A stretch of 27,410 bases of DNA, from NCBI RefSeq assembly GCF_947286155.1, contig NZ_CAMYPD010000037.1, positions 1 to 27,410 on the forward strand. The letters are read 5' to 3'. The translations under genes were made by a program, and so were the position numbers. The notes beneath the pieces are model-generated. The model had not been told where the DNA came from. It made no database searches and saw only the letters and a list, made by a program, of their open reading frames with translations. This document shows, piece by piece, positions 7,591-16,051 of this stretch (its first letter is position 1; every line of letters starts with the position of its first letter). Origin of the DNA: an uncultured Tessaracoccus sp. Its GTDB lineage: Bacteria; Actinomycetota; Actinomycetes; Propionibacteriales; Propionibacteriaceae.

Positions 7591-8799
7591 TTACTGATGC
7601 TCGGCAACTGCGTCGATATCGCCCCTGGCTATGGCATTGAACACCTTCGACGCGTTCTCTTCGTCCCAGATCACCGACGAGCCCGCCGATGTGCGCGCAT
7701 TCGGATTCGAGATGGGCACGGTGAGCGCGACGCTGTTGCCCGTCGCGCCAGAGACCAACCCGACGCCGGCCCCAGCGACCGCCCCGATCCCCGTGCCTTC
7801 AGTGCGGGTCAGGGAACGCGCGGCACCAGTGTTGACGTTCCAGTACCGGACAGGGTTGATGAAGGTCATGGGGTGCATGACGGACTTCATGATCTGGCCC
7901 ATCACCTCCCGCTGGCGCTCCATCCGGCCAAGGTCGCCGCGCTTGTCGGCTTTTCGCATCCGGGCGTAGCTGAGGGCGGTGACACCGTCGGCATTCTGGC
8001 AGCCGCCGGGGATATCAAGGTGTGAATCGCGATCCTTGATGGCCTGCTTGGGGCAGATTTCGATGCCTCCGACGGCGTCCACAACGTCAACGAGCCCGAG
8101 CATGCCGATCTCCAAGTAGCCGTCGATCTTGATGCCGGTGTTGCTTTCGATGGTGCGGATGAGCAGCGGCGCGCCGCCCAGCGCGTACGCGGCATTGAGT
8201 TTGTTCTTACCGTGGCCGGGGATGTCGACGTAGGAGTCCCGCGGGAAGCTCAGCAGCGCCGACTTCCCGTTCGGGGCCGTGTAGAGCAGCATCATCGTGT
8301 CGGTGCGCCCGCCCTCGGTAGATCCGGTGCCGAGGCGCCGTCGGTCTTCGGGCGAGAGATCGCCGCGACCGTCGCTGCCGACGAGCAGCACCGCCGTGCC
8401 CGGCTGATCGGAGAGCTCGCTCTCAATACCCTTCACCGTCGCGATGTTCATGAACGCCAGCACGGGCACCGTCACGAGGTAGGCAATCCACAGCACGAAC
8501 AGCAGCATCAGCAGTTTGAAGGGGCGGCGCTTCTTTCGACGCCGACGTCGGCCCGGCTGCGCCGGCGGCGGGGCAGGCGGGTACGGGTACGGCGTCGGGG
8601 GTTGGTAGCCCGGCGGTGGGTACTGCTCCGGATACGCCGACGGGGCATCCGGGCGCCGCTGATCCGGGCCGGGTTCGCGCGATGGGGTCACCCAATCGGG
8701 TGCGGGGGCGTCGTCGGGAATCTCGGAAGCGGGCATGACACGCGTGTGTTCCGAGTTATCCCCGTCGTACAGCCATTGCAGATCATCCCGATTCGCCAC
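7591..8799 (-). CDS. LytR-CpsA-Psr (LCP) family glycopolymer transferase
   Basis: LCP enzymes attach undecaprenyl-linked wall polymers to peptidoglycan outside the membrane. This 402-aa protein has a Pro/Tyr-rich cytoplasmic N-terminus (to about 82), an Arg/Lys block at about 84-92, one membrane helix (94-117), and an extracellular LCP domain. Domain signatures are AVLLVGSDGRG, RTDTMMLLY, SFPRDSYVDIPGHGKNKLN, DVVDAVGGIEICP, and SYARMRKADKRGDLGRMERQ, which carries the Arg residues that bind the lipid pyrophosphate. GTG at 8799 is chosen because TATGAT lies 6 nt upstream; a TTG at 8823 would lie upstream of that box. It is divergent from a second LCP gene, and both are followed by envelope-type genes. 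Confidence 0.92.
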   Translation of the reverse strand: MANRDDLQWLYDGDNSEHTRVMPASEIPDDAPAPDWVTPSREPGPDQRRPDAPSAYPEQYPPPGYQPPTPYPYPPAPPPAQPGRRRRRKKRRPFKLLMLLFVLWIAYLVTVPVLAFMNIATVKGIESELSDQPGTAVLLVGSDGRGDLSPEDRRRLGTGSTEGGRTDTMMLLYTAPNGKSALLSFPRDSYVDIPGHGKNKLNAAYALGGAPLLIRTIESNTGIKIDGYLEIGMLGLVDVVDAVGGIEICPKQAIKDRDSHLDIPGGCQNADGVTALSYARMRKADKRGDLGRMERQREVMGQIMKSVMHPMTFINPVRYWNVNTGAARSLTRTEGTGIGAVAGAGVGLVSGATGNSVALTVPISNPNARTSAGSSVIWDEENASKVFNAIARGDIDAVAEHQ

Positions 8800-8805
8800 A
8801 TAACG

Positions 8806-8811
8806 ATCATA
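8806..8811 (-). promoter_or_regulatory. -10 box (TATGAT) of the leftward LCP gene, leaderless
   Basis: TATGAT, one base from the TATAAT consensus, ends 6 nt before the GTG at 8799. It fixes the start downstream of the alternative TTG codon at 8823. Confidence 0.6.
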
Positions 8812-8896
8812 CGTGGAAGCCAATCGTGTGCGACTCGGCGTGCCATGGGCGAGGCATCTCGTCGGGTAGAGCCATACTTGATCGACCCGAACCCTC

Positions 8897-8902
8897 AGGA
8901 GG
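8897..8902 (+). promoter_or_regulatory. Strong ribosome binding site (AGGAGG) of the rightward LCP gene
   Basis: AGGAGG is 6 nt before GTG 8909. This unit is one of the few with a classical leader, unlike its divergent partner. Confidence 0.8.
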
Positions 8903-8908
8903 ATCGCT

Positions 8909-10393
8909 GTGACCGACGCCCAAGCCGAGGTGGAACGCGTTCGTCTGCGCAGATCGATCGGTTTCCTCCTGTTCTCCGCAGTGCTGCCGGGCTCCGTGCA
9001 GCGCTACGCCGGAAACCGTCGCGTGGGAGTGATCGCGGCACGCGTGCTCGCGGGCTTGCTCGTGCTGCTGCTCGTCGTCGGTCTTGCGGCGCTCGTTGCC
9101 CCTGGAGCTACCGTCGGGTTCTTCCTCACACCGTGGGTCACGGTGGTGTGCCGGGTGGTGCTTTGGCTGATGTTCATCGGCTGGGTCGCGCTGTTGATCG
9201 ACTCCTGGCGCCTGTCACGCCCGATGGAGCTGCCGCAGCGAACACGTCTTGCCATGACGCTCACGGTCGTGGTGCTGGTCGTGGTGATGGGGTTGGTGAC
9301 GAACTTCGTCGCGGGGGCGTTTGCGGCCGCGGGCAACGTCGGTTCCGTGCTGCCGGGAGGCGGGGACACCGAGAAGAAGGCCGGCCGCTACAACATCATG
9401 CTGCTGGGCGTCGATGCATCCGACGAGCGCATCGGGGTGCGCGCGGATTCCATCAACGTCGCATCGATCGACGCGGAAACGGGCCAGACAGTGATCTTCG
9501 GGCTGCCCCGGAACATGCAGGGCGTGCCATTTCCGGAAGGTTCCCCCATGCACGCGATCTACCCCGACGGGTTCCGGTGCGAGAACGACAAGTGCATGCT
9601 GAACGCGGTCTGGACCAGCGCCGAGGAGCATGCCGACCAGTTCCCGGAGGGCACCAATGTCGGGCTGGCCGCCACGAAGGCGGCGGTGGGGGAGACGCTC
9701 GGCCTCGACATTAACTACTACGCGCTGGTGGACATGCACGGCTTCTCATCGATCATCGACGCGATGGGCGGCATCGACCTTGACGTGATGAAGCGCATCC
9801 CCATCGGCGGCGGTAGCTCGCCCGTATACGACTACATCGAACCCGGCAAAGGCGTACATCTCGACGGCAAACGCGCGCTGTGGTTCGCGCGCTCAAGGCA
9901 CGGATCGAGTGATTACGAGCGCATGCAACGCCAGAAGTGCGTGATGAGCGCGATGGTGTCGCAGCTTGACCCGCAGGTGGTGGCTACCCGTTTCGTCGAA
10001 CTCTCCGAAGCCGGCAAAGACCTCCTGCTCACCGATGTCCCGCGCGACCAGATCGTCGAGCTCGCCGGGCTCGCGCTGGAAGCGCGCAACAAGCAGATCG
10101 CCTCCGTGAACTTCATGCCCCCGCTCATCCCGGACACCGCCCACCCCGATTTCGGGCTGATTCGTAAGACGGTTACAGAGTCCATCGCTGCTGCAGAGCA
10201 GGCCGATGAAGCCAGTAAGAGTGCGAAACCTGCTGCGCCGAGCCCGCAGCCGAGCGAGTCCGCCGCACCAAGCACACAGCCCAGCGCGTCGACGCCAGCG
10301 CCCACGCCCTCGGCCACCGTGGAGAGCGATGACGAGGCCTACACCGCAGGCCAATCCACGGATGATCTCCAGTCAGTCTGCTCGGTGAGCTGA
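8909..10393 (+). CDS. LCP family protein with several N-terminal membrane helices
   Basis: A 494-aa LCP relative. Unlike the single-helix LCP encoded next door, it has at least three N-terminal membrane helices at about 41-63, 77-98 and 113-137, with a possible shorter one at 15-28. The LCP domain (about 157-385) shows NIMLLGVDASDERIG, RADSINVASID, FGLPRNMQGVPF, DAMGGIDLDV and FARSRHGSSDYERMQRQK, which includes the conserved Arg residues. Cys residues in RCENDKC may form an extracellular disulfide. The C-terminus (about 430-475) is a Ser/Pro/Ala-rich tail. The likely role is transfer of a wall glycopolymer to peptidoglycan. The substrate cannot be told from sequence, but a GT2 glycosyltransferase follows. 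Confidence 0.9.
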   Translation: MTDAQAEVERVRLRRSIGFLLFSAVLPGSVQRYAGNRRVGVIAARVLAGLLVLLLVVGLAALVAPGATVGFFLTPWVTVVCRVVLWLMFIGWVALLIDSWRLSRPMELPQRTRLAMTLTVVVLVVVMGLVTNFVAGAFAAAGNVGSVLPGGGDTEKKAGRYNIMLLGVDASDERIGVRADSINVASIDAETGQTVIFGLPRNMQGVPFPEGSPMHAIYPDGFRCENDKCMLNAVWTSAEEHADQFPEGTNVGLAATKAAVGETLGLDINYYALVDMHGFSSIIDAMGGIDLDVMKRIPIGGGSSPVYDYIEPGKGVHLDGKRALWFARSRHGSSDYERMQRQKCVMSAMVSQLDPQVVATRFVELSEAGKDLLLTDVPRDQIVELAGLALEARNKQIASVNFMPPLIPDTAHPDFGLIRKTVTESIAAAEQADEASKSAKPAAPSPQPSESAAPSTQPSASTPAPTPSATVESDDEAYTAGQSTDDLQSVCSVS

Positions 10394-10414
10394 CCGGGTT
10401 ATTGAGCATTACGC

Positions 10415-10485
10415 GACTGAGCGCACACCAGATGCAAAAAACCGGCTGCAGAGGGCCGAAATACGAATCTGGTGTGCGCACAGTC
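10415..10485. repeat. Long inverted repeat (19-bp arms) after the LCP gene
   Basis: Arms 10415-10433 and 10467-10485 match at 18 of 19 positions (left arm begins GACTGAGCGCACACC). The loop is 33 nt. It lies 22 bp after the LCP stop and 24 bp before the -10 box of the next gene, with no T-run. It could be a terminator, an operator or a mobile palindromic element. Confidence 0.75.
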
Positions 10486-10508
10486 GAGGGATGTTGGGGA
10501 GGGCTCGA

Positions 10509-10514
10509 TACAGT
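10509..10514 (+). promoter_or_regulatory. -10 box (TACAGT) of the GT2 gene, leaderless
   Basis: TACAGT ends 7 nt before ATG 10522. An in-frame GTG at 10513 overlaps the box, so the ATG is the better start. Confidence 0.5.
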
Positions 10515-10521
10515 GGCGAGT

Positions 10522-11490
10522 ATGGATGTCAGCGTCGTGATGCCGGTGCGTAACGAAGAAGCGCACCTGGAGGCCGCCGTCGAGCGTGTACTGCAGCAAG
10601 ACAGGGACGGCCAGCTGGAAATCATCATCGCCGTCGGGCCTTCGGAGGATCGCACGGAAGCCATCGCCGCCGCGCTGGCTGAGAAGCACGGGGAAGTCAC
10701 CGTCGTCGACAACCCGACGGGGTACACACCGGCTGGGCTGAACATCGCCATCGCCGCAGCGCAGTACGACGTCATCGTGCGCGTCGACGGACACGGTGAA
10801 CTAAGCGACGGCTACATCGTCAAGGCGGTACAGCTTCTGGAAGAAACGGGGGCGGCCAACGTCGGAGGGGTCATGGATGCCCACGGGCGCACCCCGCTCG
10901 AGCGCGCTATCGCGGCAGCGTACAACTCGCCGTATGGCCTGGGCGGCGGCGGATTCCACGTGAAAGACACCCCTGCTGGGCCGGCTCAGACCGTCTTCCT
11001 TGGCGTGTTCCGTCGGGATGCGTTGGAATCGGTGGGTGGCTTCGACGAGTCGTTGCACCGCGCGCAGGATTGGGAGCTGAACTACCGCCTGCGCAAGGCT
11101 GGCTTCCGCATTTGGTTTTCGCCCGAGCTGCGGGTGGTGTACCGGCCACGCTCGACGTACACGGCGCTCGCGCAACAGTTCTACCGCACGGGCAGCTGGC
11201 GTCGAGAGATCATCCGTCGCTATCCCGAAACCGCATCCGTGCGTTACCTCGCCCCGCCCATCGCCGTCGCCGGATTCGCCGGGGGCCTGCTGGGTGGGCT
11301 TGTCGGGCTGCTCGCTCGCAACCGGTACCTCACTTTCCTACTGCTCGCGCCTGTCGTCTACACACTGTTTGTGTTGGTGGCGACGCTGCGCATCGACGCC
11401 GACTTCCAGGCGAAGCTCCGCCTACCGCTCGTGCTCGCAGTGATGCACGGGTGCTGGGGCGCCGGTTTCATGCGCTCGACCCCTGCCTGA
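10522..11490 (+). CDS. Family 2 glycosyltransferase, ExoA-like
   Basis: A 322-aa inverting glycosyltransferase with the GT-A fold. It begins MDVSVVMPVRNEE, the nucleotide-sugar binding strand. The metal-binding region is IVRVDGHGEL, and the acceptor-site region is FDESLHRAQDWELNYRLRKAG, with the ED/RD-like RAQDWE motif. Two hydrophobic segments at about 244-264 and 270-292 suggest membrane association. The pattern is closest to the succinoglycan ExoA type of GT2, as far as I can judge by eye. The donor sugar is unknown; GDP-mannose is possible because manC and phosphomannomutase lie nearby. It is followed after 10 bp by the oligopeptidase gene. Confidence 0.88.
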   Translation: MDVSVVMPVRNEEAHLEAAVERVLQQDRDGQLEIIIAVGPSEDRTEAIAAALAEKHGEVTVVDNPTGYTPAGLNIAIAAAQYDVIVRVDGHGELSDGYIVKAVQLLEETGAANVGGVMDAHGRTPLERAIAAAYNSPYGLGGGGFHVKDTPAGPAQTVFLGVFRRDALESVGGFDESLHRAQDWELNYRLRKAGFRIWFSPELRVVYRPRSTYTALAQQFYRTGSWRREIIRRYPETASVRYLAPPIAVAGFAGGLLGGLVGLLARNRYLTFLLLAPVVYTLFVLVATLRIDADFQAKLRLPLVLAVMHGCWGAGFMRSTPA

Positions 11491-11500
11491 GGAGAGCACT

Positions 11501-13507
11501 ATGTACCCGGCCGCAAGACGTGACGAGACGGTAGTTGACGCCATCGGCGGGCACACCGTCGCAGATCCATACCGGTGGCTCGAGAAACCATCACCGGACA
11601 CGGACGCCTTCGTCGAGGCGCAAAACGCGTTGTCGCGCCCCAAACTCGACGCGCTGCCAAACCGCGACGCGTTCGAGCGCATCCTTCGCTGCGTGCTGTC
11701 GGAACCCACCCGCAACTGCCCCGTGCAGCGCGGCGGGTGGTTGTTCGCGTGGCACAACGACGGCGACGACCAGCCCCGCGTCGTGCGCGCCCGCAGCTTT
11801 GAAGAATTGGAAGCCGCCGAGACCATCCTCGACCCCAACGGCGGCGACGGCGCCACCGCCATCGTGCAGTTCGAGCCCAACGACGACGCCTCGCTCCTGG
11901 CGTATGCCGTCTCGGAGGCAGGCTCCGACTGGCACACCATCCGCGTGCTTGACCTCGCGTCGCTCGACGACACCGGCGTCGAGATCCGCTGGGCGAAGTG
12001 GAACATGCCCACCTGGCTGCCTGGCGGCCGCCGCTTCACCTACTGGGCCTACCCGGAGCCCACCGGCAACGCGCTCACCGACGAGAACGCCGCCGGCGCC
12101 ATGTATGCCTTCGACATGGATTCGCGTCGTAGCGAGCTGTACTGGCAACCCGACGACCCCCGGACGATGCAGTACCGTTTCCCCGACGACGAGTGGTGCC
12201 TGTTGTTTACGCGTCGAGGCATGGAATCGCGCACCCAGGTATTTGTACGACGGCATGAGGATGCCGAACTGCGGCTCCTCGTCGATGGCGAGGGCCAGTG
12301 GTGGCCGGTCGCGGTGCGCGGGCGGGAGCTCATCTGCGGCACCGACGAAGACGCGCCGCGTGGCCGGGTGGTCGCCGTCGATCTCCTCGACGGGGCCAGG
12401 CGCGAGCTCGTGGCCGAGCGTTCAGACCAGACATTGCTCGCCTTCGACGCCACCCGCACCGGCTACGTCGCGCACTGGATGGTGGACGCGCAGTCGTTCG
12501 TCGAGCTGCTCGACCTCGACGGCGTGCCCGGCGATGCCCTGCCGATTGGCGACGGCGTCAGCATCGCGGGGCTCGCAACACACGAGGACTCCGACGACGT
12601 GTTCCTCGCCACATCCACGTTCACCGACCGAGGGCAGCGGGCGCACGCCGTCGTCGACGGAGCCACACTCGTCGACTGGGGCACCACAAGGCCAGATGGG
12701 CAGTTCACCGTGCCCAGCCGCACGCGCCGCATCCGCGTGACGTCGAGCGATGGCGCCGAGGTGCCGGCTTTCGTCATCGAACCCGACGGGCTCACCGACG
12801 GCCCGCGCCCGACCCTGATGTGGGGCTACGGCGGATTCAACATCCCCGTCATGCCAGACCACACACCGATCTTCGCGGCCTGGATTGCCGCGGGCGGCAC
12901 CCTCGTCATCCCCAATCTGCGCGGCGGCGGAGAGTTCGGGGAACAGTGGCACGAGCAGGGCACGAAAGCACACAAACAACAGGTGTTCGACGACCTCTTC
13001 GCGGTAGCCGAGCGCGTCATCGCCGACGGGGTGACCACGCCGTCGCAGCTCGCCTTGCACGGGCGATCCAACGGCGGGCTCCTAGCTGCCGCCGGGCTGA
13101 CGCAGCGCCCCGATCTGTGGGCGGTCGTGCTGCCGAGCGTCGGCGTGCTCGACATGCTGCGCTACCACCGCTTCACCATCGGCTGGGCCTGGGCGAGGGA
13201 CTACGGCAACCCCGACGAGCCCGGCGTCGCGGAGTACCTACTGCGGTATTCCCCGCTGCACAACGTGCGCGCCGTCCAATACCCGCCGACGCTCATTACT
13301 ACGGCCGATCACGACGACCGCGTGGTTCCGGCGCACTCCTACAAGTTCGCCGCCGAGCTCCAGCACACGGGTAAGGGCGGGCCGTTCTGGCTCAGCGTCG
13401 ATACGCGCGCCGGCCACGGCACGGGCAAACCGAAGCACGCCCAGCTGCGCGAATACACCGATCAGCTCGCCTTCGTCGCAGCCCACGTCGGGCTCACGCC
13501 TCGCTGA
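11501..13507 (+). CDS. Prolyl oligopeptidase family serine peptidase (S9A)
   Basis: A 668-aa cytoplasmic peptidase that should cut short peptides after proline. The N-terminus has the family start DPYRWLEKPSPDTDAFVEAQN, followed by a seven-bladed propeller (about 75-400) and an alpha/beta-hydrolase domain. The catalytic triad is visible as Ser523 in GRSNGG, Asp605 in ADHDDRVVP and His639 in AGHGTGKP. Arg607 matches the substrate-binding Arg of the porcine enzyme. The nucleophile motif is usually GGSNGG; here the second position is Arg. There is no signal peptide. GAGGAG lies about 7 nt before the ATG. It is 10 bp after the GT2 gene, so the two are probably co-transcribed. The last 14 bp overlap the convergent TIGR03089 gene. 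Confidence 0.93.
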   Translation: MYPAARRDETVVDAIGGHTVADPYRWLEKPSPDTDAFVEAQNALSRPKLDALPNRDAFERILRCVLSEPTRNCPVQRGGWLFAWHNDGDDQPRVVRARSFEELEAAETILDPNGGDGATAIVQFEPNDDASLLAYAVSEAGSDWHTIRVLDLASLDDTGVEIRWAKWNMPTWLPGGRRFTYWAYPEPTGNALTDENAAGAMYAFDMDSRRSELYWQPDDPRTMQYRFPDDEWCLLFTRRGMESRTQVFVRRHEDAELRLLVDGEGQWWPVAVRGRELICGTDEDAPRGRVVAVDLLDGARRELVAERSDQTLLAFDATRTGYVAHWMVDAQSFVELLDLDGVPGDALPIGDGVSIAGLATHEDSDDVFLATSTFTDRGQRAHAVVDGATLVDWGTTRPDGQFTVPSRTRRIRVTSSDGAEVPAFVIEPDGLTDGPRPTLMWGYGGFNIPVMPDHTPIFAAWIAAGGTLVIPNLRGGGEFGEQWHEQGTKAHKQQVFDDLFAVAERVIADGVTTPSQLALHGRSNGGLLAAAGLTQRPDLWAVVLPSVGVLDMLRYHRFTIGWAWARDYGNPDEPGVAEYLLRYSPLHNVRAVQYPPTLITTADHDDRVVPAHSYKFAAELQHTGKGGPFWLSVDTRAGHGTGKPKHAQLREYTDQLAFVAAHVGLTPR

Positions 13508-14150
13508 TCGACGCCCTCTCAGCGACGGCGATCTCGCGCACGCGCGCATCGTCGACGCCGACCGCGATGACACTCGAACCGCCGCCGCGCAGCGGGGCGA
13601 CGAGCGCGTCGCGGAGGAACTCCCAGCTGCAGGTCGGCTGGGTGAACAGTAAGCGGGTGGTGCGTCCTTCGACGCTGTCGAGATCGGTGTAGGAGTGGTC
13701 GCCCCAGGCGGGGTCGGTGGGGGCGGGCATTCCCTCGACGGCGGCGTCGGGCTGTGCGAGCACGTCGGCGTAGTCGGCGCAACCGGGGGGAATGGCGTCG
13801 AAACCGAGCCCGAGCGGGTGCAACGAACACGCGACGGTGACGTCACCTCGTCTGGCATCATCCGGGCCGACCACCGCGAACGCGGCGTCCTCCGGGACTC
13901 CCGCGACGACCTTCCCGCCGGCGAACCAGGTTGCCGCCGTCCAGATCAGCGACACCCAGTGGCCGGGATGGGTGTCGGCCAAGCCGAGCGCGAGGGCTTC
14001 GTCGCTCTCACCGCCGAGATCGTTGAAGAAATTTGCCGTTTTCATCACCCAGTTCGAGAAGGTGACGCCGGACAGCTCGACGCGGGCGTCTCCCTCGTAG
14101 TAGGTGACGAGTGGGGCAGGGCTCGGGCGAGTGAACACGTCGGAGAACAT
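13494..14150 (-). CDS. TIGR03089 family protein (truncated AMP-binding fold)
   Basis: A 218-aa protein of the actinobacterial TIGR03089 family. It resembles the N-terminal part of acyl-CoA synthetases but lacks the C-terminal domain and the classical P-loop, so catalysis is doubtful. Family features seen are LVTYYEGDARVELSGVTFSNW near the start, LGLADTHPGHWVSLIWTAATW, and a CSLHPLGLGF segment. The function is unknown. ATG at 14150 is supported by TACGAT 7 nt upstream and fits the family length; much longer upstream readings run through manC on the other strand and are not credible. It is divergent from manC, as I recall for related loci in other actinomycetes. Confidence 0.85.
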   Translation of the reverse strand: MFSDVFTRPSPAPLVTYYEGDARVELSGVTFSNWVMKTANFFNDLGGESDEALALGLADTHPGHWVSLIWTAATWFAGGKVVAGVPEDAAFAVVGPDDARRGDVTVACSLHPLGLGFDAIPPGCADYADVLAQPDAAVEGMPAPTDPAWGDHSYTDLDSVEGRTTRLLFTQPTCSWEFLRDALVAPLRGGGSSVIAVGVDDARVREIAVAERASISEA

Positions 14151-14157
14151 GGTGGCT

Positions 14158-14163
14158 ATCGTA
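14158..14163 (-). promoter_or_regulatory. -10 box (TACGAT) of the TIGR03089 gene, leaderless
   Basis: TACGAT, read leftward, ends 7 nt before ATG 14150. The 69-bp gap to manC carries boxes for both directions. Confidence 0.5.
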
Positions 14164-14207
14164 GTGGGATGGCCGCAGCGCAGCAGAGTGACGGCCTCAC
14201 GTTGCAT

Positions 14208-14213
14208 TAGAGT
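14208..14213 (+). promoter_or_regulatory. -10 box (TAGAGT) of manC, leaderless
   Basis: TAGAGT ends 6 nt before ATG 14220. The same hexamer precedes purK and the zincin-like gene. Confidence 0.55.
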
Positions 14214-14219
14214 TACTCC

Positions 14220-15293
14220 ATGCGTTACGTCGTCATCATGGCCGGCGGGTCCGGCACCCGTCTGTGGCCGCTGTCTCGCAAGGGCCGCCCGAAGCAGCTC
14301 CTGGACATGTTCGAGGGGAAGTCGCTGCTGCGGTTGGCGTGGGAGCGGCTCGAGGGGCTCGTTCCCGCGGAGCAGGTGCTGGTGTGCACTGGACGGGACT
14401 ATGCCGATGACGTCCGCGAGCAGATTCCGGAGCTCCTGCCCGAGAACCTCCTTGGGGAACCCGTGGGCCGAGACTCGCTCAACGCGGTGGCCTGGTCGGC
14501 CGCGGTGTTGGCGCAGCGCCACCCGGGTGCTGTGGTGGCGATGGTCACCGCCGACCAGATCATCACCCCCGTCGAGCGCTTCCAAGCCGCGCTGCGACGC
14601 GCATTCGAGGCCGCGGAACAGCACGCCGACGCGTTGTGCACCCTGGGCGTGGTGCCCACCTCCCCGCACACCGGATACGGTTACCTCCATCGCGCCGACG
14701 AGGTGGAGCCAGGCGTCTTTCGTGTCAGCGAGTTCAAGGAAAAGCCGAGCGCCGAGGTCGCGGAGCGCTATCTCGAATCCGGCGAGTACTGGTGGAACGC
14801 CGGCATGTTCGTGTGGCGCGCCAGCACCCTCCTCGCGCAGCTCGACCAGCTCCTGCCGGAGAATGCGGCGAAGATCCGACGGATAGCCCGCGAGCCCGAA
14901 ACGCTCGACGAACTCTTCCCGACGCTGACGAAGACGTCGGTGGATTACGCGATCATGGAGCCAGCCTCCACTGGTCTAACCGACGCGCAGGTGGTGAGCG
15001 TGCCGCTCGAGGTGGAGTGGAAGGACGTCGGAGGCTACGCCAGCTATGCTGAGCTGCTCCCGTGCGACGCAGACGGAAACGCCCTCCGCGGCGCCACGGT
15101 CATGATGAACTCCTCCGGCTGTATCGTCCTCAATATGACAGGCAATGATCACGTCGTCGCCGCGCTGGGGCTGGAACGGCAGCTCGTCGTCGTGACTCCT
15201 CAGGCCACGCTGGTCGCGAGCCTGGACGACCTCGAAAACGTGAAAGCCCTCGTCGCCAAGGTGGCCGAGGAGTATGGAGCCGAATTGGCATGA
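14220..15293 (+). CDS. manC: Mannose-1-phosphate guanylyltransferase
   Basis: This enzyme (357 aa) makes GDP-mannose from mannose-1-phosphate and GTP for cell-envelope glycans. Motifs are the nucleotidyltransferase signature MAGGSGTRLWPLSR (7-20) with KGRPKQ after it, EPVGRDS (80-86), TADQ (110-113), where many homologues have an Asp-His pair, FKEKPS, WWNAGMFVW, SVDYAIMEP and WKDVGGY. The short form lacks the fused isomerase domain seen in bifunctional ManC/AlgA. Phosphomannomutase, which supplies the substrate, is at 21437. The start follows a TANNNT box. The stop overlaps the next gene by ATGA. Confidence 0.94.
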   Translation: MRYVVIMAGGSGTRLWPLSRKGRPKQLLDMFEGKSLLRLAWERLEGLVPAEQVLVCTGRDYADDVREQIPELLPENLLGEPVGRDSLNAVAWSAAVLAQRHPGAVVAMVTADQIITPVERFQAALRRAFEAAEQHADALCTLGVVPTSPHTGYGYLHRADEVEPGVFRVSEFKEKPSAEVAERYLESGEYWWNAGMFVWRASTLLAQLDQLLPENAAKIRRIAREPETLDELFPTLTKTSVDYAIMEPASTGLTDAQVVSVPLEVEWKDVGGYASYAELLPCDADGNALRGATVMMNSSGCIVLNMTGNDHVVAALGLERQLVVVTPQATLVASLDDLENVKALVAKVAEEYGAELA

Positions 15294-16033
15294 CTCGACC
15301 CGACCGCCCTGCGACGAGCCTGCTGCCCTCGCTGCTCGTGGTTTGCCTCGCGCTCGCAGGCCTGGCGCAAGGGGTCTCGCTGATGCTGCAGACGCTCGAT
15401 CCGGAAGGTTTGGCGCTCCTGCAACGCGGGGGTGTCGTGCCCATGTGGGCGCTGTGGTTGAGTGTTGCACTATCGGTGGTGGCGAGCAACGTCGCCGTGT
15501 GGGCGCGCATGGTGGTAGTGCTGTGTTCAGCGATTGGTGTTGTCTTTCGCGGCGTGATGGTGTGTTTGGCTTGGCCAGCTGCAGAGCAAGTCGGTAGGAA
15601 TCATGGCGTGGCGCTCGTGATCGATTTGACTGCGGCATTCGTCGTCGCCGTGGTGCTCACCGTGTGGGCGGCTTGGGACGTCGCCCTAGTTCGCCGTGAA
15701 TTCACCACACCCAGGATTCGGCAGGATGGGAGCGTTCCGCTACTACTTCCGCTGCAGGGAAACACTCCGTCGGCCCCGCTGAACGGCTCGGTCACCTCGG
15801 CCGCTTCGACGGCATCCCCGGACGTGCCGTTGTCTCCCCATCCGGAGCGCGCCGAGCATCCGGAATCCGCGCTCACGCCGGTGGGCCTCGAACGTTCACG
15901 CTTCGGGAAAGCCTCGACCCCGCCCGATGGTTGGCGTCAAGTGTCGTCCCCGTGGCCGCGCGCAGTGGAAGATGACCCGGATGGCACGCTGCTGCGTCCA
16001 CCGAGGCGTCGCGTTCACTCCCAGCGCCGTTGA
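15290..16033 (+). CDS. Unknown four-helix membrane protein with cytoplasmic tail
   Basis: I do not recognise this 247-aa protein. Four membrane helices are likely at about 11-33, 51-70, 73-96 and 107-130. They are followed by a hydrophilic C-terminal tail of about 115 residues, rich in Pro, Ser and Arg and probably disordered, ending in a basic PPRRRVHSQRR. No catalytic motif is visible. The ATG overlaps the manC stop (ATGA), so expression is tied to GDP-mannose synthesis. That suggests, but does not show, an envelope-related role. A T-rich hairpin terminator follows. Confidence 0.75.
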   Translation: MTRPDRPATSLLPSLLVVCLALAGLAQGVSLMLQTLDPEGLALLQRGGVVPMWALWLSVALSVVASNVAVWARMVVVLCSAIGVVFRGVMVCLAWPAAEQVGRNHGVALVIDLTAAFVVAVVLTVWAAWDVALVRREFTTPRIRQDGSVPLLLPLQGNTPSAPLNGSVTSAASTASPDVPLSPHPERAEHPESALTPVGLERSRFGKASTPPDGWRQVSSPWPRAVEDDPDGTLLRPPRRRVHSQRR

Positions 16034-16051
16034 GCGGATGACCACGGACAC

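Noticed and set aside
13494..14690. Longer 398-codon reading of the TIGR03089 gene
   Set aside because: The extra 180 N-terminal codons run antisense through manC and lack family resemblance. The ATG at 14150 with its -10 box fits the family length.
14220..15293. TADQ and MEP variants as a sign of inactive ManC
   Set aside because: These positions vary among actinobacterial homologues as far as I recall. The nucleotide signature, FKEKP and WKDVG motifs are intact.
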